Assembly (NCBI GenBank): GCA_947627175.1
Contig: CANQVA010000001.1
Location: 62,001-126,000 of the forward strand
Direction: 5' to 3'
Length of the DNA stretch: 64,000 bases
DNA from: an uncultured Ruminococcus sp.
GTDB taxonomy: Bacteria > Bacillota > Clostridia > Oscillospirales > Ruminococcaceae
Below, one piece after another: positions 55,960-64,000 of this stretch (the stretch's first letter is position 1; every line of letters starts with the position of its first letter). Position numbers and translations under genes: made by a program. The notes beneath the pieces are model-generated. The model was given only the letters and a program-made list of their open reading frames with translations, ran no database searches and was not told the origin of the DNA.

Positions 55960-56959
55960 AGAGATAGCAGAGAGTGTTTTTGAACGGAGAGACAGATATT
56001 TTGCTGAAAAGAAAAGAAAGCGTACTGTTATGTTAAGAACGGCTTCAGTAGGACTGAGTTTCTGTATTGTAGTACTTTTAGGTTTTGGAATATGGAACAG
56101 TGACAGTATACAAAATGCCCTCAAATCGTTTTATGACGAAGGAAACAGCGAAATTGTAACCGATGTATCGGGTGAATCTTCTGAAAGGGATAATCAGAAT
56201 ATAATAACAACGTCAGCCAATACAGACACGCCAAACGAAACAGTTTCAGGTACATTGCAGAATACTACAACATCAGAAACATTTTCAGGTTCATTCAGTA
56301 ATACTACAATGTCAGAAAAAGAAATTTCCGAACATATCACAACAACGACTGTTACACCTGCTCCGCCTGTTTCAAATGAAGATATTTATACTTCCGCTGT
56401 TTCTACTTATTCATATAATGTTAATACAACAACTCATATTCAGACAACACAACAAATCAATACAACAAAAACGGCAAGCGATACAATGACATTTATTTTA
56501 ACTACTGTGACAGATGAAATAGTTCAGAAAACAACGACAACAACAACGGCACATACAAAACCACGTACCACAACAACGCCACCGCATACAAAAACATATA
56601 CTACTACAACACCACCATACATTACGACGACAACGACAACACCACCGCATACAAAAACATATACTACTACAACACCACCACACATTACGACGACAACAAT
56701 ATATACAACTACAGAAGATACTGCTTTCGCATCATCAGAAACAGAAGATTTTTATACAACAACTACAACATCTACCACTACAGAAATGGCAATGACAACA
56801 ACTACCACAATAACTGCAACAGCAACAACAACTACTACAGAAATGACAACAACAGCAACAATAACAACAGATACAGAAATTACAACGACAACGGCAAAAA
56901 CAACGGATACAAAAATGACAACGACAACAATGGATATTACAGATATAATTACAGCATAA
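55946..56959 (+). CDS. Thr-rich membrane protein, candidate anti-sigma factor
   Basis: 337 residues. A short basic cytoplasmic N-terminus (about 32 residues), one membrane helix (VGLSFCIVVLLGFGIW) and a long exterior of Thr with Pro, Ser and Ile. The Thr stretch suits O-glycosylation and cell-wall spanning. The start overlaps the sigma gene by 14 bases, with AAAGGAGGGG upstream, so the two are coupled. The cytoplasmic part is too short for a classical zinc anti-sigma domain, so the anti-sigma role is inferred from position only. Confidence 0.65.
   Translation: MKSYKEIAESVFERRDRYFAEKKRKRTVMLRTASVGLSFCIVVLLGFGIWNSDSIQNALKSFYDEGNSEIVTDVSGESSERDNQNIITTSANTDTPNETVSGTLQNTTTSETFSGSFSNTTMSEKEISEHITTTTVTPAPPVSNEDIYTSAVSTYSYNVNTTTHIQTTQQINTTKTASDTMTFILTTVTDEIVQKTTTTTTAHTKPRTTTTPPHTKTYTTTTPPYITTTTTTPPHTKTYTTTTPPHITTTTIYTTTEDTAFASSETEDFYTTTTTSTTTEMAMTTTTTITATATTTTTEMTTTATITTDTEITTTTAKTTDTKMTTTTMDITDIITA
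56581..56700 (+). repeat. 63-base tandem repeat in the Thr-rich gene
   Basis: Two near-identical 63-base units (from 56581 and 56644) encode a 21-residue period containing TPPHTKTYTTTTPP. The unit keeps frame and may vary in number between strains. Confidence 0.8.
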
Positions 56960-56966
56960 GTTTATC

Positions 56967-57003
56967 AGGTGACAGGTTTATATAAATCTGTCACCTTTTT
57001 TAT
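56967..57003 (+). terminator. Terminator after the Thr-rich gene
   Basis: AGGTGACAG (56967-56975) / CTGTCACCT (56988-56996) followed by a long T-run. Confidence 0.9.
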
Positions 57004-57011
57004 TTTTGATG

Positions 57012-57040
57012 TTGAAATTTCTTTGAAACAATGTTATAAT
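57012..57040 (+). promoter_or_regulatory. Promoter of the tyrosine recombinase gene
   Basis: TTGAAA (57012-57017), 17 bases, TATAAT (57035-57040). Confidence 0.65.
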
Positions 57041-57065
57041 TAAAAAAAAATAAGGAGTGATGATA

Positions 57066-58037
57066 TTGGAGATAAAAAAAGAACTCTGTTTTAAGGAACT
57101 GGAAGATTTTCTTTCTTATCATGAAACGGTAAGAAACTCATCTGAACAGACATTATATAATTATTACAGGGATTTAATGATGTTTTTCAGATATATGAAA
57201 TTTATAAAGGGAAAAAGCAGGTTAGGACAGAAGATTGAAGATATATATATAACAGATATAAATATGAATTTTATAGAAAGTATAACACTTGATGATATAT
57301 ACAGATATTTTTATTATCTCACCGAAATAAGAAAAAACAGCGAACGCACAAGGGCACGGCGTGTTACTTCAATAAGAATGTTTTTCAGGTATCTTCATAT
57401 AACAACAAGCGTTCTTGAAAAAGACCCTTCCGAAAGATTGGAATTTCCGTCTGTAAATAAAAAACCACCTGAATTTATAAATGAGGCGGATTGTATAACC
57501 CTGCTTAATTCCATTGACGAACCAAACAAAGAACGTGATTATTGTATTCTTGTAATATTCATAAACTGCGGAATACGTTTGAGTGAACTTGTTCGTCTTA
57601 ATGATACAGATATACAGCAGGACGGAACAGTTACAATAAAGGGAAGAGGAACGGAAAAACGTACTATTTACTTTAATCAGGCGTGCATGGAGGCTCTTGA
57701 AGAATATCAGGATTTCAAGGAAACTTTCTTTGAGGGAAAAAGCTATGACCACCACGCTGTTTTTATCGGAAAGACGGGAAAACGCCTCACCGGCAGATGG
57801 GTTGAAGAAATAGTAAAAAAGCGTATGAAAAAGGCGGGTTTCGGTGATTTGAAAATAAGCCCCAGCAAACTTCGCCATACTGCCGCAACGGTAATGTATA
57901 AACGTGGTGTTGATGTCAGTGTACTTAAAGAAATACTCGGTCATAGGAATATGAATACAACTCAGGTATATACTCATACTGTAAGCAGTCAGCTTGAATC
58001 AGCCATGAAGAAAAATTCAATAAGCCGTAAAAAATAG
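57066..58037 (+). CDS. Tyrosine recombinase, XerC/D-like
   Basis: 323 residues. An N-terminal SAM-like core-binding domain (to about 125) precedes the catalytic domain: Arg I in CGIRLSEL, Lys in GRGTEKRTIY, box II SPSKLRHTAAT, LGHRNMNTTQVYTH with the Tyr nucleophile. Box II usually reads PHxLRH; here the first His is Ser, though Arg II and the later His remain. TTG at 57066 is 8 bases after AAGGAG; GTG and ATG at 57057/57060 are too close. Xer housekeeping protein or a domesticated integrase; no att site seen. Confidence 0.85.
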   Translation: MEIKKELCFKELEDFLSYHETVRNSSEQTLYNYYRDLMMFFRYMKFIKGKSRLGQKIEDIYITDINMNFIESITLDDIYRYFYYLTEIRKNSERTRARRVTSIRMFFRYLHITTSVLEKDPSERLEFPSVNKKPPEFINEADCITLLNSIDEPNKERDYCILVIFINCGIRLSELVRLNDTDIQQDGTVTIKGRGTEKRTIYFNQACMEALEEYQDFKETFFEGKSYDHHAVFIGKTGKRLTGRWVEEIVKKRMKKAGFGDLKISPSKLRHTAATVMYKRGVDVSVLKEILGHRNMNTTQVYTHTVSSQLESAMKKNSISRKK

Positions 58038-58053
58038 TGACATTTGTCACTAT
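58034..58053. repeat. Inverted repeat after the recombinase gene
   Basis: ATAGTGAC-attt-GTCACTAT overlaps the stop region of the recombinase gene. No T-run on the plus strand. On the minus strand it is followed by six T, so it could stop antisense transcripts. Confidence 0.5.
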
Positions 58054-58148
58054 AATAATGACATAAAACATCTTCCATAAAATTATTTTATATGGTATTA
58101 TATGGTTAGTTAAGAATTACGAATCATATGCTTGAAAGGTGTGATTTT

Positions 58149-60443
58149 ATGGGAGAACTTATTTTATTACTTTTACTTGTTTTTGTAATACTGCCGATAG
58201 GTGCTATCAGCGGAACAGTATATCTCATTGTACGGATTGTCAAATTTCTGATAAAGAGAAATAAATTGGAACAGTCGGAAAATTCAGCGGAATCGTTTGT
58301 TTACATTGAAAATAAAAAACAAGTGAGAAAGTTTAACGGCTCTGAAATCATGTTTATAATCGGCACAATATTTATCATTCTGTCGGGTATAGCTTTCGGA
58401 GTTGCAGGCTGGGTAAATACAACGCCGTCAGGCAGGGTAATTATAATGTTTCTTGCATCTGTTGTAATGTTCGGAGTAGGTGTACTGTTTCATAAGGTAA
58501 TAAAACTTGATGGCACGTCAACGGCGTTTTGCTCAATAGGCACTGTTCTGCTTTCGGTTACAGTGATTATTGCAGGCTATTATGAACTTTTCGGTAGTTG
58601 GCTTTCAGTGGACGGAAACGGCGGGGCAATGCTTTTTGCTTTGAGTTCGGCAATAACGGCTGTTGCATCGTTTGCAGAACACAAATTTTATAAAAACAAT
58701 GCATTTTTATATGTAAGTCTTATGGCTGTGTCTGTTACAATTATTTTTCTTTCGGCTCAGGTATCGAAAAATTATGACGATTTTGCCGTTATAATGATAT
58801 TATTACAAGCAGTACTGACATTTTATATTGTAAGATTTTCAAAGAGTAAACCTATCAGAATAACCGGAAATATTTCCGCTGTTGTGTTTGCCGTACTTGC
58901 ATTCATAAAAGTATTGGATTCATCATTTGAACCTGATGGTGCAACTTATCTGATAATGATAACAATTCTTGTACAGCTTATATATTACGGAATATATCTG
59001 AACAAACCCGTATTAAAGGGATTGCAGAGTGTTTTCGCTGTATTGACGACATTTATATTTTCATCAGATATTGAAAGCACTCTTAACGAAAATACAGCAA
59101 TTATTATTTTCTCAATTATTTTAGTGATAATATATGCAGTAAACCGTTTTTTACCGAGTCTTAAAAATAATTTTTCAGAAGTATTTACACTTGCCTTTGC
59201 TTTGTACAGTTCAATAATTTCAGCATCTTTAAGTGAAGAATGTCATTTGATAGCTCCTGTTTTAATGTCACTTCTTATAATGTTATATGCATTTGCAGAA
59301 AGTAAATTTGTTCAGGTGTTCGGAGGAATTTTTTCGCCGATGATGCCGCTTATAATTGCCGAAAATTCAGAAAGTGATATTTTTGATTTACTTGTAGTTA
59401 TTTTTTGTCTGATTACTGCCACAATTGTCTTTCTTCCGAAATATGCTTTCAGTCTGCACGCAAAATTCCCACGGAAGACAGATACTATATTATACACAAA
59501 TATGTTGACCGCCGGAATGATTCTCACTATTTCCACGACAGACAGCCCCGAAAATCCGTTTCTTGCGTTAATGGTGTGTTTACTTCATTTCGCTGTATCG
59601 TCGGCACTTCGTAACAATTGGACAGGTTTTTTCTCGGTAATAGGAATAATACAGATCGTTGCAGATGTTACTTATGAATCAAACTATTCACTGTATATCA
59701 TGTTTGTTGTATTTTGCTGTATGATGATAATTTCAAGAATATTTTTCAAAGATGGAATTATTGTCAAAAAAGATAATGAAAAAAAATCAGATGTTATAAT
59801 GTTGTCCGCATGGTATGCATTGATGAATATAGAATCAGACATAAAAGCAGGCGATTTTGTATGTATGATTTGTATTGCATTGTATATTGCTAATTTTATC
59901 AGGAGAAAAACAAGTCAGAAAAAAGCATCAGAAATGCTTTCCGCATCTGCATTTATTACAGCTGTTGCTTTCATAAACAGACCGTTTTTAATTGTTGATT
60001 CTGAAATGGTATCAAGTAAAATCACACTTGCAATAATTACACTTATGGGAATTGCTTACCGCTATATATGGAAAAATAATCCGAGAGTTTCAAAAATTTT
60101 GTCAAACATAATATTTATATCATCATTTGCAGGACTTATAAATGATGCACTTTATTTTCAGAATCTTTCAAATACTATTTTTGTACTTGCAGTAACGGCA
60201 GTTATACTTATTATTTCATTTACAACAAAAAGCAAGACATGGTTTTCCGTTTCGTCCGTTGCACTTGTCACAATTACGGTATATGCAACAAGAAAGTATT
60301 TTGTTACGCTTGACTGGTGGGCATATCTCTTTATAGCAGGAGTAATATTTATAGCTATTGCCTCGCTGAATGAGTATCTGAAAAAGAGTGGCAAAACAAT
60401 TAAACTCAAAATATCTGAAATGTTTTCAGGCTGGAAATGGTAA
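58149..60443 (+). CDS. Large polytopic membrane protein, unknown function
   Basis: 764 residues with about 20 hydrophobic helices. After the first helix and a short polar loop, FNGSEIMFIIGTIFIILSGIAFGVAGW resembles the start of DUF2157-type membrane proteins; the rest is not recognised. No catalytic motif visible. The ATG at 58149 follows AAAGGTG. Alone between the recombinase gene and a terminator. Confidence 0.75.
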   Translation: MGELILLLLLVFVILPIGAISGTVYLIVRIVKFLIKRNKLEQSENSAESFVYIENKKQVRKFNGSEIMFIIGTIFIILSGIAFGVAGWVNTTPSGRVIIMFLASVVMFGVGVLFHKVIKLDGTSTAFCSIGTVLLSVTVIIAGYYELFGSWLSVDGNGGAMLFALSSAITAVASFAEHKFYKNNAFLYVSLMAVSVTIIFLSAQVSKNYDDFAVIMILLQAVLTFYIVRFSKSKPIRITGNISAVVFAVLAFIKVLDSSFEPDGATYLIMITILVQLIYYGIYLNKPVLKGLQSVFAVLTTFIFSSDIESTLNENTAIIIFSIILVIIYAVNRFLPSLKNNFSEVFTLAFALYSSIISASLSEECHLIAPVLMSLLIMLYAFAESKFVQVFGGIFSPMMPLIIAENSESDIFDLLVVIFCLITATIVFLPKYAFSLHAKFPRKTDTILYTNMLTAGMILTISTTDSPENPFLALMVCLLHFAVSSALRNNWTGFFSVIGIIQIVADVTYESNYSLYIMFVVFCCMMIISRIFFKDGIIVKKDNEKKSDVIMLSAWYALMNIESDIKAGDFVCMICIALYIANFIRRKTSQKKASEMLSASAFITAVAFINRPFLIVDSEMVSSKITLAIITLMGIAYRYIWKNNPRVSKILSNIIFISSFAGLINDALYFQNLSNTIFVLAVTAVILIISFTTKSKTWFSVSSVALVTITVYATRKYFVTLDWWAYLFIAGVIFIAIASLNEYLKKSGKTIKLKISEMFSGWKW

Positions 60444-60454
60444 ATACAAAAAAT

Positions 60455-60477
60455 AGGGACACCGAAGTGTCCCTTTT
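60455..60477. terminator. Terminator between convergent genes
   Basis: AGGGACAC-cgaa-GTGTCCCT with TTT to the right. Confidence 0.8.
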
Positions 60478-60493
60478 ACATTACAATATTTAA

Positions 60494-61501
60494 TTAGTCA
60501 TTCTTCTTTCTGAGAACGAATGCTGTACTGATTGCAATTACAAGACCTGCTGTTGCTACGCCTACACCTGCAACACTTGTCTTAGGTGAACTTGTTGTTG
60601 TACTGCTATTGCTGTTGTTGTTTTCAGTAGGCTTAGTTGTGCTTGCACTATTTGTATCTGTGCCTGAACCTGTAGATTCTGTATCTGTAGTAGACTGTGA
60701 ATCTGAAGTATCATTTGTTGATGAAACTATAGTTGCATTAGTATCAATAGTAGTAGTTATTGTTGTTGTAGCATCAGTATTAGTTGTTATATCAGTATCA
60801 GTAGTTGTTGTTGTGTTTGTATCTGTTGTACCTATCATAATAGAATCAAGAGCTTCATCAATAGAGAGTTCATCAAAAGGATATTTACGACCTATACTAT
60901 CCCAAGTTATATTTTCAAAATTCTCACCGCTGTCGGTAATATCTTGAAGTTTGCCTTCTGAGAATCTGTAATAATTCTTGTAAGGAACATAGGCATTACC
61001 ATCGTTATAGTAAACAAGATGTTTTTCAGAATTAACCGCTACACTTCCATACTGAACATTTATTTCACTTTCTGTTAATTTGCCGTTTACTATTGAATAA
61101 ATAAAACCTCCAGAATGACTGGAATTATTATATGTAACAACCAATTCGGGAATACCGTCTGTGTCAATGTCATAAAAATCAAAACGTGAACCGTCGAACA
61201 TAACATTATCACTAAATACCCAGCCTGTTTCAATCAATTCGTATAATTTATCTCTATAGATTTGTTTCAAATCTAAACCTTCTGTATTATTTGTCATAGC
61301 AGTAGCAGTTATGGGAATTTCTCCCAAACTTACAAACTCGTTGCCATATTTTTTAGCTGAATATTTTTCATAAGTAAGAAATCCCAACTCCCCTTCTTCT
61401 GCACTTGCAACAATTGAATTGTCAACAAATTTTACAGTATCGGAAGGCATTGCTCCTGCAACTAAGCAGAAAGCAAGCACCCCCACAAGAATTTTTTTCA
61501 T
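60494..61501 (-). CDS. Thr-rich surface protein with SPKTS C-terminus
   Basis: 335 residues. Signal peptide (MKKILVGVLAFCLVAG), a globular domain (about 35-215) with an FDFYDIDTDGIPELVV calcium-like/FG-GAP turn, a Thr/Asp/Ser linker, and a tail SPKTSVAGVG + hydrophobic helix + RKKND. The tail matches the sortase signal of the neighbour, but the Gly after Thr is Ser (SPKTS). It may be kept as a membrane protein or cut less well. GGAGG before the ATG; own promoter. Confidence 0.82.
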   Translation of the reverse strand: MKKILVGVLAFCLVAGAMPSDTVKFVDNSIVASAEEGELGFLTYEKYSAKKYGNEFVSLGEIPITATAMTNNTEGLDLKQIYRDKLYELIETGWVFSDNVMFDGSRFDFYDIDTDGIPELVVTYNNSSHSGGFIYSIVNGKLTESEINVQYGSVAVNSEKHLVYYNDGNAYVPYKNYYRFSEGKLQDITDSGENFENITWDSIGRKYPFDELSIDEALDSIMIGTTDTNTTTTTDTDITTNTDATTTITTTIDTNATIVSSTNDTSDSQSTTDTESTGSGTDTNSASTTKPTENNNSNSSTTTSSPKTSVAGVGVATAGLVIAISTAFVLRKKND

Positions 61502-61548
61502 AAAATATACCTCCTGATTTTTTTGAATTGTATAAATCTACCTACTAA

Positions 61549-61577
61549 ATTATATCACATCATTTTCACAATGTCAA
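61549..61577 (-). promoter_or_regulatory. Promoter of the SPKTS surface protein
   Basis: Minus strand TTGACA (61572-61577), 17 bases, TATAAT (61549-61554): full consensus. Confidence 0.8.
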
Positions 61578-61723
61578 GAGTTTTGTTGTTATTTTGTACA
61601 AATAACTAAAAAAAAAAAAAAAAAGTTATTAAAAATGCATAAATCCTACAAAAAAGCACAATTGTCATAAAAAATTCCCTACCGACAGAAATGCGGATTT
61701 TACTTTTCAAATAATATAAAAGA

Positions 61724-61739
61724 CTCTCCCGAAGGAGAG
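61724..61739 (-). terminator. Terminator of the SPKTG Thr-rich gene
   Basis: CTCTCC-cgaa-GGAGAG (TTCG tetraloop on the minus strand) followed on the minus strand by TCTTTTATATT. Confidence 0.7.
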
Positions 61740-61770
61740 CCTTTCTTTTATTCGTATGAACAAAATTTAA

Positions 61771-62376
61771 TTAGTCATTTTTCTTCCTGAGAACGAATGC
61801 TGTACCGATTGAAATTGCAAGACCTGCTGTTGCTACGCCTACACCTGCAACACCTGTCTTAGGTGAACTTGCTGTGCTGTCGTTGCTGCTTTCAGTAGTT
61901 TTAGTTGTGCTTGTGGTACTTGTTGTGCTGCTTGTATCTGTGCTTGAACTTGTTGTAGATTCTGTGGCTGTAGTAGACTGTGAACCTGAAGTATCAGTTG
62001 TTGATGAAACTGTAGTTGTAGTAGTTGTTGTATTAGTATTAGTTGTTGTCGTAGCATCAGTAGTAGTTGTTGTTGTATTAGCATCGGTAGTATTTGTTGC
62101 TGTTGTATTAGCATCAGCAACATTTGGTGCTGTTGTAGAATAAGAAGCAGGTGCTGCTGTAGCATAAGCAGGTGTCGTTGTCATCATAACATCAGCAACT
62201 TTTGTTGTCAAAACATCGGCAGTAGTAGTTGTTGTTGCCGACACATCATAAGCAACCGTTGTTGCATCAGCAGGTGTTGCTGTTACATCAGCAGTATCTG
62301 ACTCCGCAAACGATGTAAATGGAACACAAATTGTAACTAAAAATGCCGACAAAACGGCTGATAACATTTTTTTCAT
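61771..62376 (-). CDS. Thr-rich surface protein with SPKTG sorting signal
   Basis: 201 residues. Signal peptide ending near SFAES, then an almost pure Thr/Ala/Ser/Asp chain with no globular domain, then SPKTG + hydrophobic helix + RKKND, a sortase signal (LPxTG-like). Probably a glycosylated cell-wall spacer or mucin-like protein. Its last 120 bases are near identical to the SPKTS gene next to it, and upstream bases are similar too. GGAGG before the ATG at 62376. Confidence 0.85.
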   Translation of the reverse strand: MKKMLSAVLSAFLVTICVPFTSFAESDTADVTATPADATTVAYDVSATTTTTADVLTTKVADVMMTTTPAYATAAPASYSTTAPNVADANTTATNTTDANTTTTTTDATTTTNTNTTTTTTTVSSTTDTSGSQSTTATESTTSSSTDTSSTTSTTSTTKTTESSNDSTASSPKTGVAGVGVATAGLAISIGTAFVLRKKND

Positions 62377-62426
62377 AAAATATACCTCCTGAAATTTTTT
62401 TTGCGGATTGTATATATCCATTTCAA

Positions 62427-62455
62427 ATTATATCATATTACTTTCACAATTTCAA
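62427..62455 (-). promoter_or_regulatory. Promoter of the SPKTG Thr-rich gene
   Basis: Minus strand TTGAAA (62450-62455), 17 bases, TATAAT (62427-62432). Confidence 0.7.
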
Positions 62456-62540
62456 GGAATTTATTGCCACTTTGTATAAGTGACTAAAAAAGTTATGTGG
62501 AAATTGCACAAATTCCACAAAAGAGTACAATTGTTATAAA

Positions 62541-62567
62541 AAAATTCCCTGACATAGGGAATTTTTT
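62541..62567. terminator. Bidirectional terminator
   Basis: AAAAATTCCCT-gacat-AGGGAATTTTT, with A- and T-runs on both sides. It ends the lipoprotein gene (minus strand). Confidence 0.8.
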
Positions 62568-62622
62568 ATATTGTTACATATATTTCGATTATTTGGTGAA
62601 TTATTTTTATTTCAAAAAATTA

Positions 62623-63753
62623 TTATCCAAGTGCAAGTAGTTCTTCTTCGGTAATTTTAGCGTTTAATCCTCCGTTAATCAAAATGTAGCAGTCATCATA
62701 ATAAGTAACAATTTCATATCCGTTATATTCACCATAACCATGTTCTGTCATGTCCGATAAATCATACCACAAATCCGAAAAAAATATTTTATTGTTAATA
62801 ATTTTAGCAGTATATGATGTTAAATCATAATGTGGTACAATATATTTTTCATCATTGTCAATGACTACTGTTGTATTAGTTTCATCATCAGGATAAGCAT
62901 AAATATCATTATCCATATATAATGCAGGCGGAAGTGAACTTTCTGTAAGTTTTTTTGTATCAAAGTCAAATTCAAAGTTTACACGTGTAAAGTTTTCTTC
63001 CGGTTTTATTCCCAACTTTTTTGGATCTTCTTTCATAAAGACATATTGAATATACATTTTATTATTATATATTCCTGAAATATTTGCACCACTTGAAGAA
63101 TCAGCCATTTCATATTTTTTATCTCCGTCATATATACTTCCATAGTTTGTATATTCTCCTGTATCAATATTGATACTGCATAAAAAATGTGTTCCGCCGA
63201 CTTCACTATAACTTATTGCACCAAATTCATCTTCTGTCGGGCACATATCATTTCCTGTGAAAAATAATTCATTTCCTTTTAAAACATAATAACTTGGAAT
63301 ATTAGGCATACAGTCGCTAAAATCAGTAACAATTTCCGTTTCAGAAGAATCAATAGATGTTTTCATCAACTTTGAATCAATATAAAACTTTTGACCGTCG
63401 GACGTTTCCTCCACTCCCGCTATAGAACTGAAATAATATATATTTTCATTATAGATTATTGGATTTTCGCCGACTATATTTGCAAGACAATTTGAATTGT
63501 TATGCATACAATTCGGAATAGCACACAACGGAGTTTTTTCCATAGTATCAAAATCTAAAAACATTGTTTTATCTCTGCCAAATATAACTCCGTTTTTGTA
63601 AAAATCAGCATTAGATTCAATATACTGTATATCCGAAACTGTATTATTGAAGTTTGTTTTTTCGTTATTTAATTTACTTTCTGAAACATCATGATTTTGA
63701 CATCCGGTTAAAGTAAATATAGTTACCATTAAGAAAATACATAGTTTTTTCAT
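62623..63753 (-). CDS. Lipoprotein of unknown function
   Basis: 376 residues. The signal peptide ends with lipobox LTGCQ. After it comes CAIPNCMHNNSNC, a CxxxxCxHxxxxC motif seen in clostridial lipoproteins with beta-propeller-like repeats; many NxxxY-rich strands (NENIYYFSS, NKMYIQYVF, NKIFFSDLWYD) support a propeller. No catalytic site seen. An ATG at 63765 gives four extra residues; neither start has a clear ribosome site. A 15-bp hairpin lies just upstream. Confidence 0.75.
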   Translation of the reverse strand: MKKLCIFLMVTIFTLTGCQNHDVSESKLNNEKTNFNNTVSDIQYIESNADFYKNGVIFGRDKTMFLDFDTMEKTPLCAIPNCMHNNSNCLANIVGENPIIYNENIYYFSSIAGVEETSDGQKFYIDSKLMKTSIDSSETEIVTDFSDCMPNIPSYYVLKGNELFFTGNDMCPTEDEFGAISYSEVGGTHFLCSINIDTGEYTNYGSIYDGDKKYEMADSSSGANISGIYNNKMYIQYVFMKEDPKKLGIKPEENFTRVNFEFDFDTKKLTESSLPPALYMDNDIYAYPDDETNTTVVIDNDEKYIVPHYDLTSYTAKIINNKIFFSDLWYDLSDMTEHGYGEYNGYEIVTYYDDCYILINGGLNAKITEEELLALG

Positions 63754-63776
63754 ATAAACAATCATTCTTTTTTTTA

Positions 63777-63813
63777 AGGAATAAACTGCTGATACAAACA
63801 GCAGTTTATTCCT
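63777..63813. repeat. Strong 15-bp inverted repeat
   Basis: AGGAATAAACTGCTG (63777-63791) pairs with 63799-63813 around a 7-base loop. On the minus strand it is followed by TTAAAAAAAA rather than a T-run, so it is an RNA hairpin between two minus-strand genes. It may be a weak terminator or a processing site. Confidence 0.65.
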
Positions 63814-63829
63814 AAGATTTTGTTGATAA

Positions 63830-64000
63830 TTAACGTGAAAGTTCTATTGAGTATCCGCCAGCCTCATGATAAGACTCAGCATGAGTAAATCCGTTGCCCG
63901 TATAATTTAACGATACATATCCATCGTATCCATACTTATCTTTACTACCAGAAACAGAAGCACCGCTTGTGCTTTTGAGTTCAACATATACAGTTGAACC
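63830..64000 (-). CDS. 3' end of a protein gene cut by the window edge
   Basis: Open from 64000 to a TAA at 63830 on the minus strand; the last 56 residues are visible. They are polar and rich in Ser, Gly and Tyr (STVYVELKST..., ...GYDGYVSLNYTGNG..., ...EAGGYSIELSR). This looks like a secreted beta-rich domain. No family recognised. The gene start lies outside the window. Confidence 0.65.
   Translation of the reverse strand, partial: GSTVYVELKSTSGASVSGSKDKYGYDGYVSLNYTGNGFTHAESYHEAGGYSIELSR

Noticed and set aside
57369-57977. 202-residue frame on the minus strand
   Set aside because: It is fully antisense to the tyrosine recombinase gene, has no ribosome site and a Phe/Tyr-rich composition typical of a shadow frame.
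58034-58053. Terminator of the recombinase gene
   Set aside because: The hairpin is followed by AATAATG on the plus strand; the T-run lies on the other strand.
56498-62165. Cys-, Val- or Leu/Gln-rich frames opposite the Thr-rich genes
   Set aside because: They come from reading ACA/ACT repeats in other frames or on the other strand; no start signals.

Overview
The window comes from a low-GC Gram-positive chromosome, most like a gut Ruminococcus or a close relative in the Clostridia (inference). The main pointers are a type III glutamine synthetase next to an ammonium transporter with a fused PII domain, the order gdpP-rplI-dnaB, Thr-rich surface proteins ending in an SPKTG sorting signal, strong AGGAGG ribosome sites, and sigma-A promoters that nearly all have a 17-base spacer. 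No tRNA, IS element or CRISPR array was seen. Gene density is normal.

Layout. 1-1.4 kb: a DinJ/RelB-type antitoxin whose toxin must lie off the left edge, then a patatin-like lipase. 1.4-18.3 kb: a nitrogen-assimilation island built from two divergent operons. Leftward is amtB-PII, pyrG, glnN. Rightward is gltB, gltD, a degenerate glutamine synthetase paralogue, an ANTAR RNA-binding regulator with a degenerate receiver, purF and asnB. Both start at perfect sigma-A promoters followed at once by transcription attenuators, which suggests that the ANTAR protein controls both by antitermination (inference). 18.3-21 kb: a Fur/Zur-family regulated metal ABC transporter (znuA, znuC, znuB). 21-27.9 kb: a small alarmone synthetase, an OGG1-type glycosylase, a small membrane protein, RNase P RNA, a pair of bPH2 membrane proteins, an alanine/sodium symporter and a phosphohexomutase pseudoenzyme. 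28-42.7 kb: housekeeping genes rnjA, gdpP, rplI, dnaB, tilS and ftsH, then a MoxR-DUF58-transglutaminase cluster. 42.7-47.1 kb: a leftward operon DUF951-prfA-tsaC-coaE-M18 aminopeptidase.

47.5-48.3 kb is a 720-base AT-rich gap with three clusters of a GGCGTRTA motif. Two of the clusters are diverged tandem copies in which every CGTAT of one is CGTGT in the other; this is the least explained DNA in the window. It precedes an S1-domain RNA-binding protein gene. pfkA then faces left, and divergent from it is a Ter-type stress cluster: a kinase-fold protein that has lost its catalytic Asp, a PP2C phosphatase, mannose-6-phosphate isomerase, TerD and an AIM24-family protein. An ECF sigma factor follows, overlapping a membrane protein with a long Thr-rich exterior that may be its anti-sigma partner. 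The right end carries a tyrosine recombinase lacking the usual box-II His, a large polytopic membrane protein, two recently duplicated Thr-rich surface proteins, a lipoprotein, and the 3' end of one more gene.

Starts were chosen by Shine-Dalgarno spacing and family N-termini. Functions rest on motifs read by eye; no database search was run.
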